Shown piece by piece: positions 35,660-44,481 of a DNA stretch of 56,841 bases. Position 1 is the stretch's first letter. Every line of letters begins with the position of its first letter. Source of the stretch: Acidimicrobiaceae bacterium (GTDB lineage Bacteria; Actinomycetota; Acidimicrobiia; Acidimicrobiales; Ilumatobacteraceae). Under the pieces are notes generated by a model, which was not told where the DNA came from, did no database searches, and saw only the letters and a list, made by a program, of their open reading frames with translations. Location: positions 1 to 56,841 of the forward strand of contig JAHEDX010000017.1 in NCBI GenBank assembly GCA_024641005.1, written 5' to 3'. A program made the position numbers and the translations under genes.

Positions 35660-35986
35660 GTGGCCGACGCCGATCAGAAGATCCCGATCAAGATGCTCAA
35701 CGACCGCCTGCTGGTCAAGGTGAGCAAGGAAGACGGTGAGCGCACCTCGACCGGAGGCATCCTGATCCCGGCGACCGCGCAGATCGCCAAGCGGCTCGCG
35801 TGGGCCCAGGTGGTAGCGCTCGGTCAGAACGTGCGCAGCGCCGAGGTCGGCGACAAGGTGCTGTTCAGCCCCGACGACCGTTACGAAGTCGAGGTCGGCG
35901 GCGAGGATCTGATCATGCTGCGCGAGCGCGACCTGCACGCCGTCGCTGCCCAACGGATCGAGTCGAGCACGGGGCTGTACCTCTAG
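35660..35986 (+). CDS. groES: GroES-family co-chaperonin
   Basis: A 108-residue Cpn10 protein. IKMLNDRLLVKVSKED begins the fold, the mobile loop is ERTSTGGILIPATAQ, and VGDKVLFSPDDRYEVEVGGEDLIML matches the barrel. The dome is shortened and the C-terminus extended. No groEL is adjacent. It may be a second, specialised copy. GTG 35660 is supported by TACCCT. Confidence 0.85.
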   Translation: MADADQKIPIKMLNDRLLVKVSKEDGERTSTGGILIPATAQIAKRLAWAQVVALGQNVRSAEVGDKVLFSPDDRYEVEVGGEDLIMLRERDLHAVAAQRIESSTGLYL

Positions 35987-36048
35987 CTCGCATTCCCGGC
36001 GCCTCGGGTTCGTGCCGAATCCGCTAGGAGGGCATTCTCGCCGGACCG

Positions 36049-36054
36049 TAGGCT
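36049..36054 (+). promoter_or_regulatory. Leaderless -10 box of hisI-trpE
   Basis: TAGGCT seven bases before ATG 36062. Confidence 0.6.
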
Positions 36055-36061
36055 GGCCGGC

Positions 36062-36433
36062 ATGCCGACCGGGATCCGTATCGATGCCACGCCTGAACAG
36101 CTCGAACGGGTGGCGTTCAATCATGACGGGCTGGTCCCGGCGATCGCGCAGGACGTCGAGAGCCGCGAGGTGCTCATGATGGCCTGGATGAGTCGCGATT
36201 CGCTCGCTCGCACGTTCGACGAGGGGCGGATGGTCTACTGGTCGCGCAGCCGGCAGGAGCTGTGGCGCAAGGGCGACACCAGCGGCGACCGCCAGTTCGT
36301 GCGCGAAGCGTACTATGACTGCGACGGCGACACGTTGCTGTTCGTGGTCGAGCAAGAGGGCGCAGGCGCCTGCCACACGGGTGCTCGCACCTGCTTCTAT
36401 CGCTCGTTCGGCTCTGCCGGCGCCGCATCCTGA
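36062..36433 (+). CDS. hisI: Phosphoribosyl-AMP cyclohydrolase
   Basis: Opens the adenine ring of PR-AMP in histidine synthesis. The 123-residue monofunctional enzyme (no HisE domain) has [29 protein letters not shown] and the zinc Cys pair in [14 protein letters not shown]. It is separated from the main his operon and lies four bases before trpE, so histidine and tryptophan steps share a transcript. Confidence 0.95.
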   Translation: MPTGIRIDATPEQLERVAFNHDGLVPAIAQDVESREVLMMAWMSRDSLARTFDEGRMVYWSRSRQELWRKGDTSGDRQFVREAYYDCDGDTLLFVVEQEGAGACHTGARTCFYRSFGSAGAAS

Positions 36434-36437
36434 CGCC

Positions 36438-37964
36438 GTGAAGATCCAACCGTCCCGGCAGGAGTTCAAGGCGCTCGCCGCGCAGCACAGCATCGTGCCG
36501 GTCTGGACCGAAGTGCTCGGCGACCTCGAAACACCGGTTGCCGCGTTCGCCAAACTCGTCGGTGACGAACCCGGGTTCCTGCTCGAGTCGGTCGAGCACG
36601 GCGAACGGTGGAGCCGGTTCTCGTTCGTCGGGCGTAACCCGTCGGCCACGATGGTATTGCGCGATGGCCACCTGTCGGTGTCCGGCGACCTGCCCGACTC
36701 GATCCCGACCGATCGCGGGATGCTGGCGGCGATCGAAGCGATGCTGCAGGCCTACACGAGCCCCATATTCGACGAGCTGCCACCGATGCACGGCGGCATC
36801 ATGGGCTACCTCGGCTACGACGTGATCCGCGAGGTCGAACATCTCCCGAACGCACCGCACGACGACCATGGGCTTCCCGACGCCATCATGAGTGTGATCG
36901 GGTCGCTGGCAGCGTTCGACCACTGGCGCCAGCGGATCTACATGATCGAGAGCGTTCCCACCCACGGGTTGTCCGAGCAGCAGCTCGACGACGCGTACGA
37001 CGCCGCCTCTCTGCGGGTACACGCCAGCGTCGATCGTCTGGCGCAGCCTCTTCCCTACGTGCCCGTCGAGCCACCGACCAAGGATGACGAGCTACCCGAG
37101 TTGCGCTCGTCGATGCCCAACGGGATGTACCAGCGAGCGGTCGAGGTGGCCAAGGAACACATCCTCGACGGCGACATCTTCCAGGTGGTGCTGGCCCAGC
37201 GCTACGACATCGAACTCGAAGCAGATCCGTTCGACGTGTACCGGGTGCTGCGTCAGGTGAACCCCAGCCCGTACATGTATTTCCTGCGGCATCCCGAGAT
37301 CACGATCGTCGGTTCGTCGCCCGAGCCGATGGTGCAACTGCTCGACCGGCGGGTCATCAGCCGTCCGATCGCCGGCACTCGGAAGCGGGGCGCCACCGAC
37401 GAGCACGATCGTCGCCTCGCGGCCGAACTGCTCGAGCATCCCAAAGAGCGCGCCGAGCACGTAATGCTCGTCGATCTCGCCCGCAACGATGTCGGCCGGG
37501 TCGCCAAGTTCGGCACGGTGCATCCCGACGAGCTGATGACGCTCGAGCGCTACAGCCATGTGATGCACCTGACTTCCCAGGTCTCGGGTGATCTGCGCGA
37601 CGACCTCGGCCCGATCGACGTCCTGCGCGCCACATTGCCTGCGGGCACGGTCAGCGGTGCCCCGAAGGTGCGTGCGATGGAGATCATCGACGAGCTCGAA
37701 CCCGTCAAGCGAGGGCCATACGCAGGCGTGGTGGGCTACGTCGACTGGTCGGGGAACCTCGATACGGCGATCGCGATCCGCACGATGTTCATCCGTCCTG
37801 ACGGTGTGATCGCGAGCCTCCAGGCCGGCGCAGGCATCGTCGCCGACAGCGTGCCCGACGACGAGGACCTCGAGTGCCGCAACAAGGCTGCCGGGTTGTT
37901 GGCGGCGATCCCGGCCGCCCGCCGGATGACGGCTGCGCGCCGCGAGGCCGGCACCATCGCCTGA
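36438..37964 (+). CDS. trpE: Anthranilate synthase component I
   Basis: Converts chorismate and ammonia to anthranilate. The 508-residue product has the tryptophan feedback element FLLESVE near residue 50, the catalytic region PSPYMYFLRHPEITIVGSSP, SRPIAGTRKRG, and AGTVSGAPKVRAMEIID. GTG 36438 follows hisI closely. No trpG is next to it. No leader peptide or attenuator is visible upstream. Confidence 0.95.
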   Translation: MKIQPSRQEFKALAAQHSIVPVWTEVLGDLETPVAAFAKLVGDEPGFLLESVEHGERWSRFSFVGRNPSATMVLRDGHLSVSGDLPDSIPTDRGMLAAIEAMLQAYTSPIFDELPPMHGGIMGYLGYDVIREVEHLPNAPHDDHGLPDAIMSVIGSLAAFDHWRQRIYMIESVPTHGLSEQQLDDAYDAASLRVHASVDRLAQPLPYVPVEPPTKDDELPELRSSMPNGMYQRAVEVAKEHILDGDIFQVVLAQRYDIELEADPFDVYRVLRQVNPSPYMYFLRHPEITIVGSSPEPMVQLLDRRVISRPIAGTRKRGATDEHDRRLAAELLEHPKERAEHVMLVDLARNDVGRVAKFGTVHPDELMTLERYSHVMHLTSQVSGDLRDDLGPIDVLRATLPAGTVSGAPKVRAMEIIDELEPVKRGPYAGVVGYVDWSGNLDTAIAIRTMFIRPDGVIASLQAGAGIVADSVPDDEDLECRNKAAGLLAAIPAARRMTAARREAGTIA

Positions 37965-38006
37965 CCCAGAGCGGTGGGTCCGCCGCGGTCGGGCAACAGA
38001 GCGCGA

Positions 38007-38579
38007 TCAGGAAAGCGCCAGCGCGATCAGGAAGAAGAAGCTGAGGAAGGCGAACACGGCGCTGATGGCGACCGCGCTCACGGCGAGCAGCGGGAAGCCG
38101 GTGATCGCTCGCACGGCGGCGTTCATGCGGGCAGACCGCTGGTATCCCGTACCGGCCACGTTCCTGAAGCCGTACATCTGGCGCGAGAGCACGATCGCCG
38201 AACCATCAGCGAGATCGTCGGCGTCGCCATCCCCGTCGGCGTCGACAGCGAACGTCTCGATGAAGGTCGGTGAGGGACCTTTGCCGTCCTTGATCAGTGC
38301 TCGGACCTCGTCGGCGAGTTCTGGCACGTGGCGTTTCACCGAACCCAGCCGCCATCTCGCGAGGAAGGCTCCTCCGATCGCCATCGAACCGAACACGACG
38401 CTCGACACGATCCACACCTGCTCGATGCCATCCGACAAAGCTGCGACACCCAGGAGGAAGCCACCGACGCAGACGATCGTCACGCCGATGAGCAGGCGGG
38501 TGGCGAAACGCGTCGCCCGGCGGGCGATGACGTTGACCGTGGCGATGGTGCGCCTGACGAGTACATCGATGTCGGACAT
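38007..38579 (-). CDS. Hypothetical membrane protein
   Basis: A 190-residue protein with a pair of helices near residues 27-75 (LLIGVTIVCVGGFLLGVAAL, then VWIVSSVVFGSMAIGG), a soluble middle containing DADGDGDADDLADG, and one or two C-terminal helices ending FAFLSFFFLIALALS. The Asp-rich stretch resembles a calcium loop but has low complexity. Family not recognised. Divergent from ygfZ. Confidence 0.65.
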   Translation of the reverse strand: MSDIDVLVRRTIATVNVIARRATRFATRLLIGVTIVCVGGFLLGVAALSDGIEQVWIVSSVVFGSMAIGGAFLARWRLGSVKRHVPELADEVRALIKDGKGPSPTFIETFAVDADGDGDADDLADGSAIVLSRQMYGFRNVAGTGYQRSARMNAAVRAITGFPLLAVSAVAISAVFAFLSFFFLIALALS

Positions 38580-38612
38580 CTGTTGTCGAGTGTTGCACGC
38601 CAGACTGATGGG

Positions 38613-39275
38613 ATGGAACTCCCTGCCGATCTCGATCGGATGCTCGGCCCCCGTGACACGGTGGTGGCCGAGGGCGCCGATGCCCAGAAATACCTGCACT
38701 CCCAGGTCTCGCAGATGCTGCTCGATCTCGGTGTGGGCGAGCACCGGTGGACCTTCGTGCTCGAACCGACCGGCAAGATCGTTGCGCTGGCCCGGGTCAG
38801 GCGCACGGGCGAGGACCGTTTCGAACTCGACACCGATGCCGGTTTCGGGGAGGCATTGCTCGCCAGACTCGACCGCTTCAAGATCAGGGTCGCTGCCGAC
38901 ACGACGCTCGTGCCATCGACCCAAGACGCGATCGACGCCTCTGACGAGCATGACCGCATCGTCACGGGTTGGCCGAGGATGGGTGCCGAGATCGTGCCGG
39001 GCGAGACGATTCCGGGCGGCACCGGGTTGACGGGAATCGCCGTGAGCTACACGAAGGGCTGTTATCCGGGCCAGGAACTGGTCGAACGGATGGACAGCCG
39101 GGCGGCGCAAGCCCCCCGCTTGCTCCGCCGGTTGGAGGTCTCGGAAGGCACATCGCCGGGCGATCCGGTGATCGATGCCGGCGACGAGGTCGGCGTCGTC
39201 ACCAGTGTGTCGGGGCGGTCGGCGCTGGCCTGGGTCAAACGCAGCAGCGACATCGGCATCCCCGTCGACTTCTAG
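38613..39275 (+). CDS. ygfZ: Folate-binding Fe-S cluster repair protein YgfZ
   Basis: A 220-residue GcvT-like protein needed for maintenance of Fe-S enzymes. The diagnostic motif KGCYPGQE is at residues 148-155 with Cys150. GADAQKYLHSQVSQM near residue 22 is the usual N-terminal signature. CAGACT lies six bases before ATG 38613, a one-base variant of the leaderless box. Confidence 0.9.
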   Translation: MELPADLDRMLGPRDTVVAEGADAQKYLHSQVSQMLLDLGVGEHRWTFVLEPTGKIVALARVRRTGEDRFELDTDAGFGEALLARLDRFKIRVAADTTLVPSTQDAIDASDEHDRIVTGWPRMGAEIVPGETIPGGTGLTGIAVSYTKGCYPGQELVERMDSRAAQAPRLLRRLEVSEGTSPGDPVIDAGDEVGVVTSVSGRSALAWVKRSSDIGIPVDF

Positions 39276-39289
39276 TGTCGACTTCTGGT
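39264..39289. repeat. Tandem 13-base duplication across the ygfZ stop
   Basis: GTCGACTTCTAGT is followed at once by GTCGACTTCTGGT (12 of 13 identical). The first copy encodes the last residues and stop of ygfZ. Confidence 0.7.
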
Positions 39290-39291
39290 TA

Positions 39292-39314
39292 CGAAGCGTG
39301 CCTGGCACGTTTCG
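39292..39314. terminator. Hairpin between ygfZ and the M50 gene
   Basis: CGAAGCGTG and CACGTTTCG pair over nine bases with one G-U, around CCTGG. It sits between two convergent stops and can act on both strands. Confidence 0.6.
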
Positions 39315-39318
39315 CGAC

Positions 39319-40533
39319 TCAGAGTGAGGCTCGGATGCTGTGGAACTCGGGGTCGTTGCGCAGTGCTGCGAAGTCGGGTGAGCTGTCGATTGTGCGTGTG
39401 AGCAGGGTTCGATAGCCGTCGGGTTCGGATCTGCTGGCCTCGATCGCTGCGTGCAGCCATCGCAGACTGTTGTCGAGGTCGCCCAGCCGAGCCGCCGAGC
39501 GGGCGACCACACTGGCGAGCGGGGAGGTGCGGTGTTGGGCGAACGCGCTCGCGGCGTACTCGCCGGCGCGCTGGGTGTCGCCGAGCGCCAGCAGGATGTC
39601 GGCGAGCACCCGTGCACTGAAGTCGTTGCCGGCAGGAAGATCGCGTGGGAGCACGTCGACGATCGCTCGCAACTGATCGGCGGTGGCGGCGGTCGGCGGC
39701 ATCCAGCGAGGTGGCTTGGTGGTGCGCAGGTCGGCCAGGATGACCCCCATCGCGCCGCCCGGATCATCTTTGCCGAGTGCGACGTGCGCCTCGAACCACG
39801 GTGACAGGCGTTGGCCGGGTTCGAGCATGGTGGGCCGGCCGGTCTGCCATGCCTGTGCCTCGGCGTTGATGAAGCGGCTGGCCGGGTGCCCCTTGCTGCC
39901 GGGCTTCGCGGTGCTCTGCAACATTTGGAACTGATTGATCAGCAAGAAGGCGACGAAGATGCCGAAGCCGCCGTTGTCGGTGGTGAACAGCAGCACGGCA
40001 CCGGCGCCGGTGATGACGAGACTGGCGATCACCATCGTGCGGAGTGCCCGCTTGCCGAGGAATGTCTCGAGGGCCGTCATCGCGAGGTGACCACCGTCGA
40101 GTGGGAGCACCGGGATCAGGTTGAGGGCACCGATCACCGGGCCGGCCCACCAGATCGCCAGCGAGGCGTCGGATGCTCGTGCGCTGTCGAGTGACAGCGG
40201 GTTGACGCCCATCGCCAGCAGGATGGCCACGCTGATCGCTATCTGGGTGACCGGGCCCGCCGCCGAGATCACGGCTCGGCGGGCACGGCTCAGCGGACGG
40301 TTGGGGTCGGGGCGGAACGAGGTGTAGCCGGCGAGGAAGTCGAGCGAGATCGCCGCTTCGGCACCTGCGGATCTTGCCGCGACGGCGTGACCCAACTCGT
40401 GCAGCAGCGTGAAGACCGCGATGCCGGCCGCGAGCCATACGCCGAGGCGATCCTGGTAGAGGAACACGATCAATCCGAGGAAGATCAGGAAGCCCGTCCG
40501 GACGTGAACGTCGAAACCGAACAGACGGAACAT
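39319..40533 (-). CDS. M50 site-2-protease family membrane metalloprotease
   Basis: A 404-residue protein. Membrane helices carry the zinc site LLHELGHAVAAR (near residue 46) and the third ligand motif PVLPLDGGHLAMTA. A soluble C-terminal half of about 180 residues is helical and TPR-like (LADILLALGDTQRAGEYAASAF). The rhomboid-like fold without PDZ domain suggests an intramembrane protease of unknown substrate. Its promoter is TAGGAT, seven bases before the ATG. Confidence 0.88.
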   Translation of the reverse strand: MFRLFGFDVHVRTGFLIFLGLIVFLYQDRLGVWLAAGIAVFTLLHELGHAVAARSAGAEAAISLDFLAGYTSFRPDPNRPLSRARRAVISAAGPVTQIAISVAILLAMGVNPLSLDSARASDASLAIWWAGPVIGALNLIPVLPLDGGHLAMTALETFLGKRALRTMVIASLVITGAGAVLLFTTDNGGFGIFVAFLLINQFQMLQSTAKPGSKGHPASRFINAEAQAWQTGRPTMLEPGQRLSPWFEAHVALGKDDPGGAMGVILADLRTTKPPRWMPPTAATADQLRAIVDVLPRDLPAGNDFSARVLADILLALGDTQRAGEYAASAFAQHRTSPLASVVARSAARLGDLDNSLRWLHAAIEASRSEPDGYRTLLTRTIDSSPDFAALRNDPEFHSIRASL

Positions 40534-40540
40534 GTGACGA

Positions 40541-40546
40541 ATCCTA
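40541..40546 (-). promoter_or_regulatory. Leaderless -10 box of the M50 gene
   Basis: TAGGAT on the minus strand, seven bases before ATG 40533. Confidence 0.6.
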
Positions 40547-40592
40547 CGGCGGTTTCCGGCGCGGAGACCGGGGGCACCGTGCGGTGAGCCCG

Positions 40593-40598
40593 TAGACT
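40593..40598 (+). promoter_or_regulatory. Leaderless -10 box of ppdK
   Basis: TAGACT eight bases before GTG 40607. Confidence 0.6.
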
Positions 40599-40606
40599 CT
40601 GGCCCC

Positions 40607-43264
40607 GTGCCTTACGTCTATTCATTCGAACACAAGCATCGCAAGCCCCCCATGAGCTACAAGGATCTTCTCGGTGGCAAGGGTGCGAACCTCGCCGAGA
40701 TGACCTCGGTGTTGAAGCTGCCGGTGCCGCCGGGTTTCACGGTCACCACCGACGCTTGCCGCGACTACATGCACGGGGGTTGGCCCGATGCGCTCGACGG
40801 TGAGATCGCCAAGCACGTCTTCAGACTCGAGAAGGCGATGGGACGCAAGCTGGGCGACCCCTTCGATCCGCTGCTGGTCAGCGTGCGCTCTGGTGCCAAG
40901 TTCTCGATGCCCGGCATGATGGACACCGTCCTCAACCTGGGTCTCAACGATGTCAGTGTCGAAGGCCTCGCCCGCGCCACCGGCAACGATCGGTTCGCCT
41001 ACGACTCGTACCGCCGTTTCATCGCGATGTACGGCCGCATCGTGTTGGGTATCGACGGTGCGTTGTTCGAGCACCCGCTCGAGGCCGCCAAGGAAGCGAT
41101 CGGAACGACCAACGACGCCGATCTCGATGTCGACGCGCTCAAGGTGCTCAGCAAGCAGTACCTCGCCGTCGTCAAGCGGGCCACCGGTCAGCCGTTCCCC
41201 CAGAAGCCGCGTGATCAGCTGCGTGGTGCGATCGAGGCCGTGTTCAAGAGCTGGAACGGCGCACGCGCGATCGCCTATCGCGTCCGCGAGAAGATCAGCC
41301 ACGAGCTCGGCACGGCTGTCAACGTGCAGACGATGGTGTTCGGCAACCGTGACCACAACTCGGCTACCGGCGTCGGCTTCACCCGCAACGCTGCGACGGG
41401 CGAGAACAAGCCCTACGGCGACTTTCTCATCAACGCCCAGGGCGAGGACGTGGTTGCGGGTATCCGCAACACCGAGACGCTCGAGGACATGAAACGCGAG
41501 TTCCCCGAGATCTACGGCGAGCTGCTCCACATCTTCCTGAGGCTCGAGGCGCACTACAAGGACATGTGCGACACCGAGTTCACGATCGAGCAGGGCAAGC
41601 TCTGGATGCTCCAGACCCGGGTCGGCAAGCGCACCGGCGTCGCAGCGCTGAAGATGGCCGTCGACATGACCAAGGGCACCAAGGACGGCGAGGGCGGCAA
41701 GTGGACCATCGATCGCGCCGAGGCGATCATGCGGGTCACCGAGGACCATCTCGACTCGGTGCTGCACCCGCAGTTCAAGAACAAGGGCAAGGTGCTGGCG
41801 TCGGGTCTCGGGGCTTCCCCGGGTGCTGCGGTCGGCAAGGTGTATTTCACCGCTGACGAGGCCGAGGCCGCCTTCAAGCAGGGCGAGGCCGTCATCCTGG
41901 TCCGCAACGAGACCAGCCCCGAAGACGTGCACGGCATGATGGCTTCCAAGGGCATCCTGACCGCCCGCGGCGGGCTGGTCAGCCATGCTGCAGTGGTCGC
42001 CCGCGGCTGGGGCACCCCGGCCGTCGTCGGCGCCGACGCCGTGAAGATCGCCGGCAACCGCTTCCACGTCGGCCAGACGATCGTGCACGAGGGTGACTGG
42101 TTGTCGATCGACGGCACGACTGGTGACGTCGTGTTGGGTCAGCTCGAGATGGAGGCCTCCAAGCCGCCTGCCGAGTTCGACACGATCCTCAAGTGGGCCG
42201 ACCAGATCCGCAAGGGCAAGCTCGCCGTGCGCGCCAACGCCGATACCGGCGAAGATGCCACGGTCGCTCGCAACCTGGGCGCCGAGGGCATCGGCCTGTG
42301 CCGGACCGAGCACATGTTCCTCGCCCCCGACCGTTTGCCGATCGTGCGCGAGATGATCCTCGCCAACACGCCCAAGCAGGAGGTCAAGGCACTCGAGAAG
42401 TTGCGTGCGGCCCAGCAGAGCGACTTCGAGGAGATCCTCGAGGCGATGGACGGACTGCCCGTCACGGTGCGTCTGCTCGACCCGCCGTTGCACGAGTTCC
42501 TGCCGTCGGTCGAAGAGCTGAGGGTCAAGCAGGCCAAGAAGGGCAAGCTCTCGGCCACCGAGCACAAGATGCTCGCAGCCGCCGAGAGCTGGGCCGAGCA
42601 CAACCCGATGATCGGCACCCGCGGCGTTCGTCTCGGCGTGATCAAGCCGGGGCTCTACGCGATGCAGGTGCGGGCGCTGTTGCAGGCTGCTGCGAAGCTG
42701 CGCGACGCCGGCAAGAAGCCGATCGTCGAGATCATGATCCCGCTCACGGTCACGCGCGAAGAACTCGCGCTCGCTCGTAGCTGGGTGCAAGAGGAGGTCG
42801 ACGCGGCCCTGGCGGGGATGAAGCGCAAGCCGCACATCACGATCGGCACCATGGTCGAGACCCCGCGGGCAGCGATCCGCGCCGACGAGCTTGCCGAGGT
42901 CTCCGACTTCTTCAGCTTCGGTACGAACGACCTCACCCAGCTCACGTTCGGCTTCAGCCGGGACGATGTCGAGAGCCGCATGATGCCGGCGTACCTCGAG
43001 CAGGGGTTGCTCAAGCGCAATCCGTTCGACACGATCGACCAGAGCGGCGTCGGCGACCTGGTGCGCATGGGCGCCGAGCGGGGCCGGGCGACCAAGCCGG
43101 GTCTCAAGCTCGGTGTGTGTGGCGAGCACGGTGGTGACCCCGAGTCGATCGATCTGTTCTACCGGGCAGGCCTCGACTATGTCAGCTGTTCGCCGTTCCG
43201 GGTGCCGATCGCTCGGCTCGCTGCGGCGCAGGCGATCGTCGGTGTCGGCGACGCCGACAAGTAG
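40607..43264 (+). CDS. ppdK: Pyruvate, phosphate dikinase
   Basis: Interconverts pyruvate + ATP + Pi and PEP + AMP + PPi, linking glycolysis and gluconeogenesis. The 885-residue enzyme has the N-terminal ATP-grasp (LLGGKGANLAEMTS; VSVRSGAKFSMPGMMDT), the phosphohistidine domain LTARGGLVSHAAVVARGWG, and the PEP barrel with FGTNDLTQ and GVCGEHGGDPES. All catalytic elements are present. GTG 40607 fits the TAGACT box. No PPDK regulatory gene is adjacent. Confidence 0.97.
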   Translation: MPYVYSFEHKHRKPPMSYKDLLGGKGANLAEMTSVLKLPVPPGFTVTTDACRDYMHGGWPDALDGEIAKHVFRLEKAMGRKLGDPFDPLLVSVRSGAKFSMPGMMDTVLNLGLNDVSVEGLARATGNDRFAYDSYRRFIAMYGRIVLGIDGALFEHPLEAAKEAIGTTNDADLDVDALKVLSKQYLAVVKRATGQPFPQKPRDQLRGAIEAVFKSWNGARAIAYRVREKISHELGTAVNVQTMVFGNRDHNSATGVGFTRNAATGENKPYGDFLINAQGEDVVAGIRNTETLEDMKREFPEIYGELLHIFLRLEAHYKDMCDTEFTIEQGKLWMLQTRVGKRTGVAALKMAVDMTKGTKDGEGGKWTIDRAEAIMRVTEDHLDSVLHPQFKNKGKVLASGLGASPGAAVGKVYFTADEAEAAFKQGEAVILVRNETSPEDVHGMMASKGILTARGGLVSHAAVVARGWGTPAVVGADAVKIAGNRFHVGQTIVHEGDWLSIDGTTGDVVLGQLEMEASKPPAEFDTILKWADQIRKGKLAVRANADTGEDATVARNLGAEGIGLCRTEHMFLAPDRLPIVREMILANTPKQEVKALEKLRAAQQSDFEEILEAMDGLPVTVRLLDPPLHEFLPSVEELRVKQAKKGKLSATEHKMLAAAESWAEHNPMIGTRGVRLGVIKPGLYAMQVRALLQAAAKLRDAGKKPIVEIMIPLTVTREELALARSWVQEEVDAALAGMKRKPHITIGTMVETPRAAIRADELAEVSDFFSFGTNDLTQLTFGFSRDDVESRMMPAYLEQGLLKRNPFDTIDQSGVGDLVRMGAERGRATKPGLKLGVCGEHGGDPESIDLFYRAGLDYVSCSPFRVPIARLAAAQAIVGVGDADK

Positions 43265-43355
43265 CACGCGACCAACAGGGGTCAACGGGTCGGTGGCGAA
43301 CACGCTGCCGGCCCGTTTCGCGTCTGCTCCGGTGCCCTCACTCACGATTCGTCGG

Positions 43356-43361
43356 TAGCGT
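43356..43361 (+). promoter_or_regulatory. Leaderless -10 box before the terC leader frame
   Basis: TAGCGT seven bases before ATG 43369, which opens a nine-codon frame and not terC itself. Confidence 0.55.
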
Positions 43362-43368
43362 GGCTCGC

Positions 43369-43398
43369 ATGCCCTCGACCCCCCGGCGCATCCGATGA
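43369..43398 (+). CDS. Nine-codon leader frame coupled to terC
   Basis: Reads MPSTPRRIR-stop. Its TGA (43396-43398) overlaps the terC ATG (43395) as ATGA. Placement at the exact leaderless distance from TAGCGT suggests that ribosomes load here and reinitiate on terC. It has no attenuator-like hairpin, and the peptide itself probably has no function. Confidence 0.45.
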   Translation: MPSTPRRIR

Positions 43399-44426
43399 TC
43401 GCGTCGCTGCTGGCAGCCGACAGCAAGCGGGACGACTTCGCGGTCCTCGATGTCGAACTCTGGCACTGGGGTGTGCTGCTGGCCGTCATCGTGACGTTGT
43501 TGCTGGTCGACCTGCTGGTCGTTCACAAAGAGGCGCACGAGGTCAAGACGAAGGAAGCCGCCATCGAATCGGCGGTGTGGATCGGCTTCGGGTTGGCCTT
43601 CACCGGTGTGATCTGGTGGTGGTTCGGCGGGGCCGCGAGCGGCGAATACGTCTCGGGCTATCTGATCGAGAAGAGCCTCAGTATCGACAACGTCTTCGTG
43701 TGGGCGTTGATCATGTCGTATTTCCGGGTCCCGTCGAAGTATCAGCACCGCGTGCTGTTCTGGGGCATCTTCGGCGCCCTCGTGATGCGCGCGATCTTCA
43801 TCTTCGCCGGCATCGCCGTGATCGAGCGTTTCGACTGGGTGCTGTACCTGTTCGGTGCCTTCCTGCTGTACACCGCCGGCAAGCTCGTGTTCTCCGACAA
43901 CGACCACGTCGACCCGAGCGAGAGCAAGTTTCTCGCCGTCGTCAACAAATTCGTCCGGACCAGCGACGAGCTAGACGGCCAGAAACTGTTCACCAGGCGC
44001 AACGGTCACCGGTTGGCGACCCCGCTGTTCTCGGTGTTGTTGCTGGTCGAAGCCAGCGATGTGCTCTTCGCCGTCGACAGCGTGCCCGCGGTGCTCGCCG
44101 TCAGCCGCGAGCAATTCATCGTCTTCGCATCGAACGCGTTCGCGATCCTGGGGCTGCGTGCGCTCTACTTCCTGCTCGCCGACATGCACGACCGGTTCGC
44201 GTACCTGCAGGAGGGCCTGGCGATCATCCTCGCCTTCGTGGGCGTCAAGATGTTGATCCACACCTGGTATCACATTCCGACCTGGCTCTCGCTGGTGGTG
44301 ATCCTGATCGTGCTGCTCGCCGCGATCGGGTTCTCGATGAAGGCGGAACGCAACGAGCGCGACGCGGCGCTCGCGGCGGGTGCGTTCGAGCACCACGAGG
44401 CGCCGCCGCCCCCGTCCGAGCGCTGA
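43395..44426 (+). CDS. TerC-family integral membrane protein
   Basis: A 343-residue protein with about nine helices. SLSIDNVFVWALIMSYF and VEASDVLFAVDSVPAVLAVS hold the intramembrane Asp and Glu residues typical of TerC. Members such as Alx and MeeF export manganese or load metals onto secreted enzymes; tellurite resistance is not implied. ATG 43395 overlaps the leader-frame stop. The C-terminus is charged and cytoplasmic. Confidence 0.92.
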   Translation: MIASLLAADSKRDDFAVLDVELWHWGVLLAVIVTLLLVDLLVVHKEAHEVKTKEAAIESAVWIGFGLAFTGVIWWWFGGAASGEYVSGYLIEKSLSIDNVFVWALIMSYFRVPSKYQHRVLFWGIFGALVMRAIFIFAGIAVIERFDWVLYLFGAFLLYTAGKLVFSDNDHVDPSESKFLAVVNKFVRTSDELDGQKLFTRRNGHRLATPLFSVLLLVEASDVLFAVDSVPAVLAVSREQFIVFASNAFAILGLRALYFLLADMHDRFAYLQEGLAIILAFVGVKMLIHTWYHIPTWLSLVVILIVLLAAIGFSMKAERNERDAALAAGAFEHHEAPPPPSER

Positions 44427-44469
44427 GTCCGACTTGGCGGGCGCTGAAGGCTCGCCTCGCGGACGACGT

Positions 44470-44475
44470 TAGATT
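44470..44475 (+). promoter_or_regulatory. Leaderless -10 box of dnaG-rpoD
   Basis: TAGATT six bases before ATG 44482. Confidence 0.6.
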
Positions 44476-44481
44476 CGGCCC

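Noticed and set aside
40622..43489. A 955-codon open frame on the minus strand
   Set aside because: It is antisense to ppdK, has no family motif and a composition expected from reversed high-GC codons. Its length is an effect of strong third-position GC bias in ppdK.
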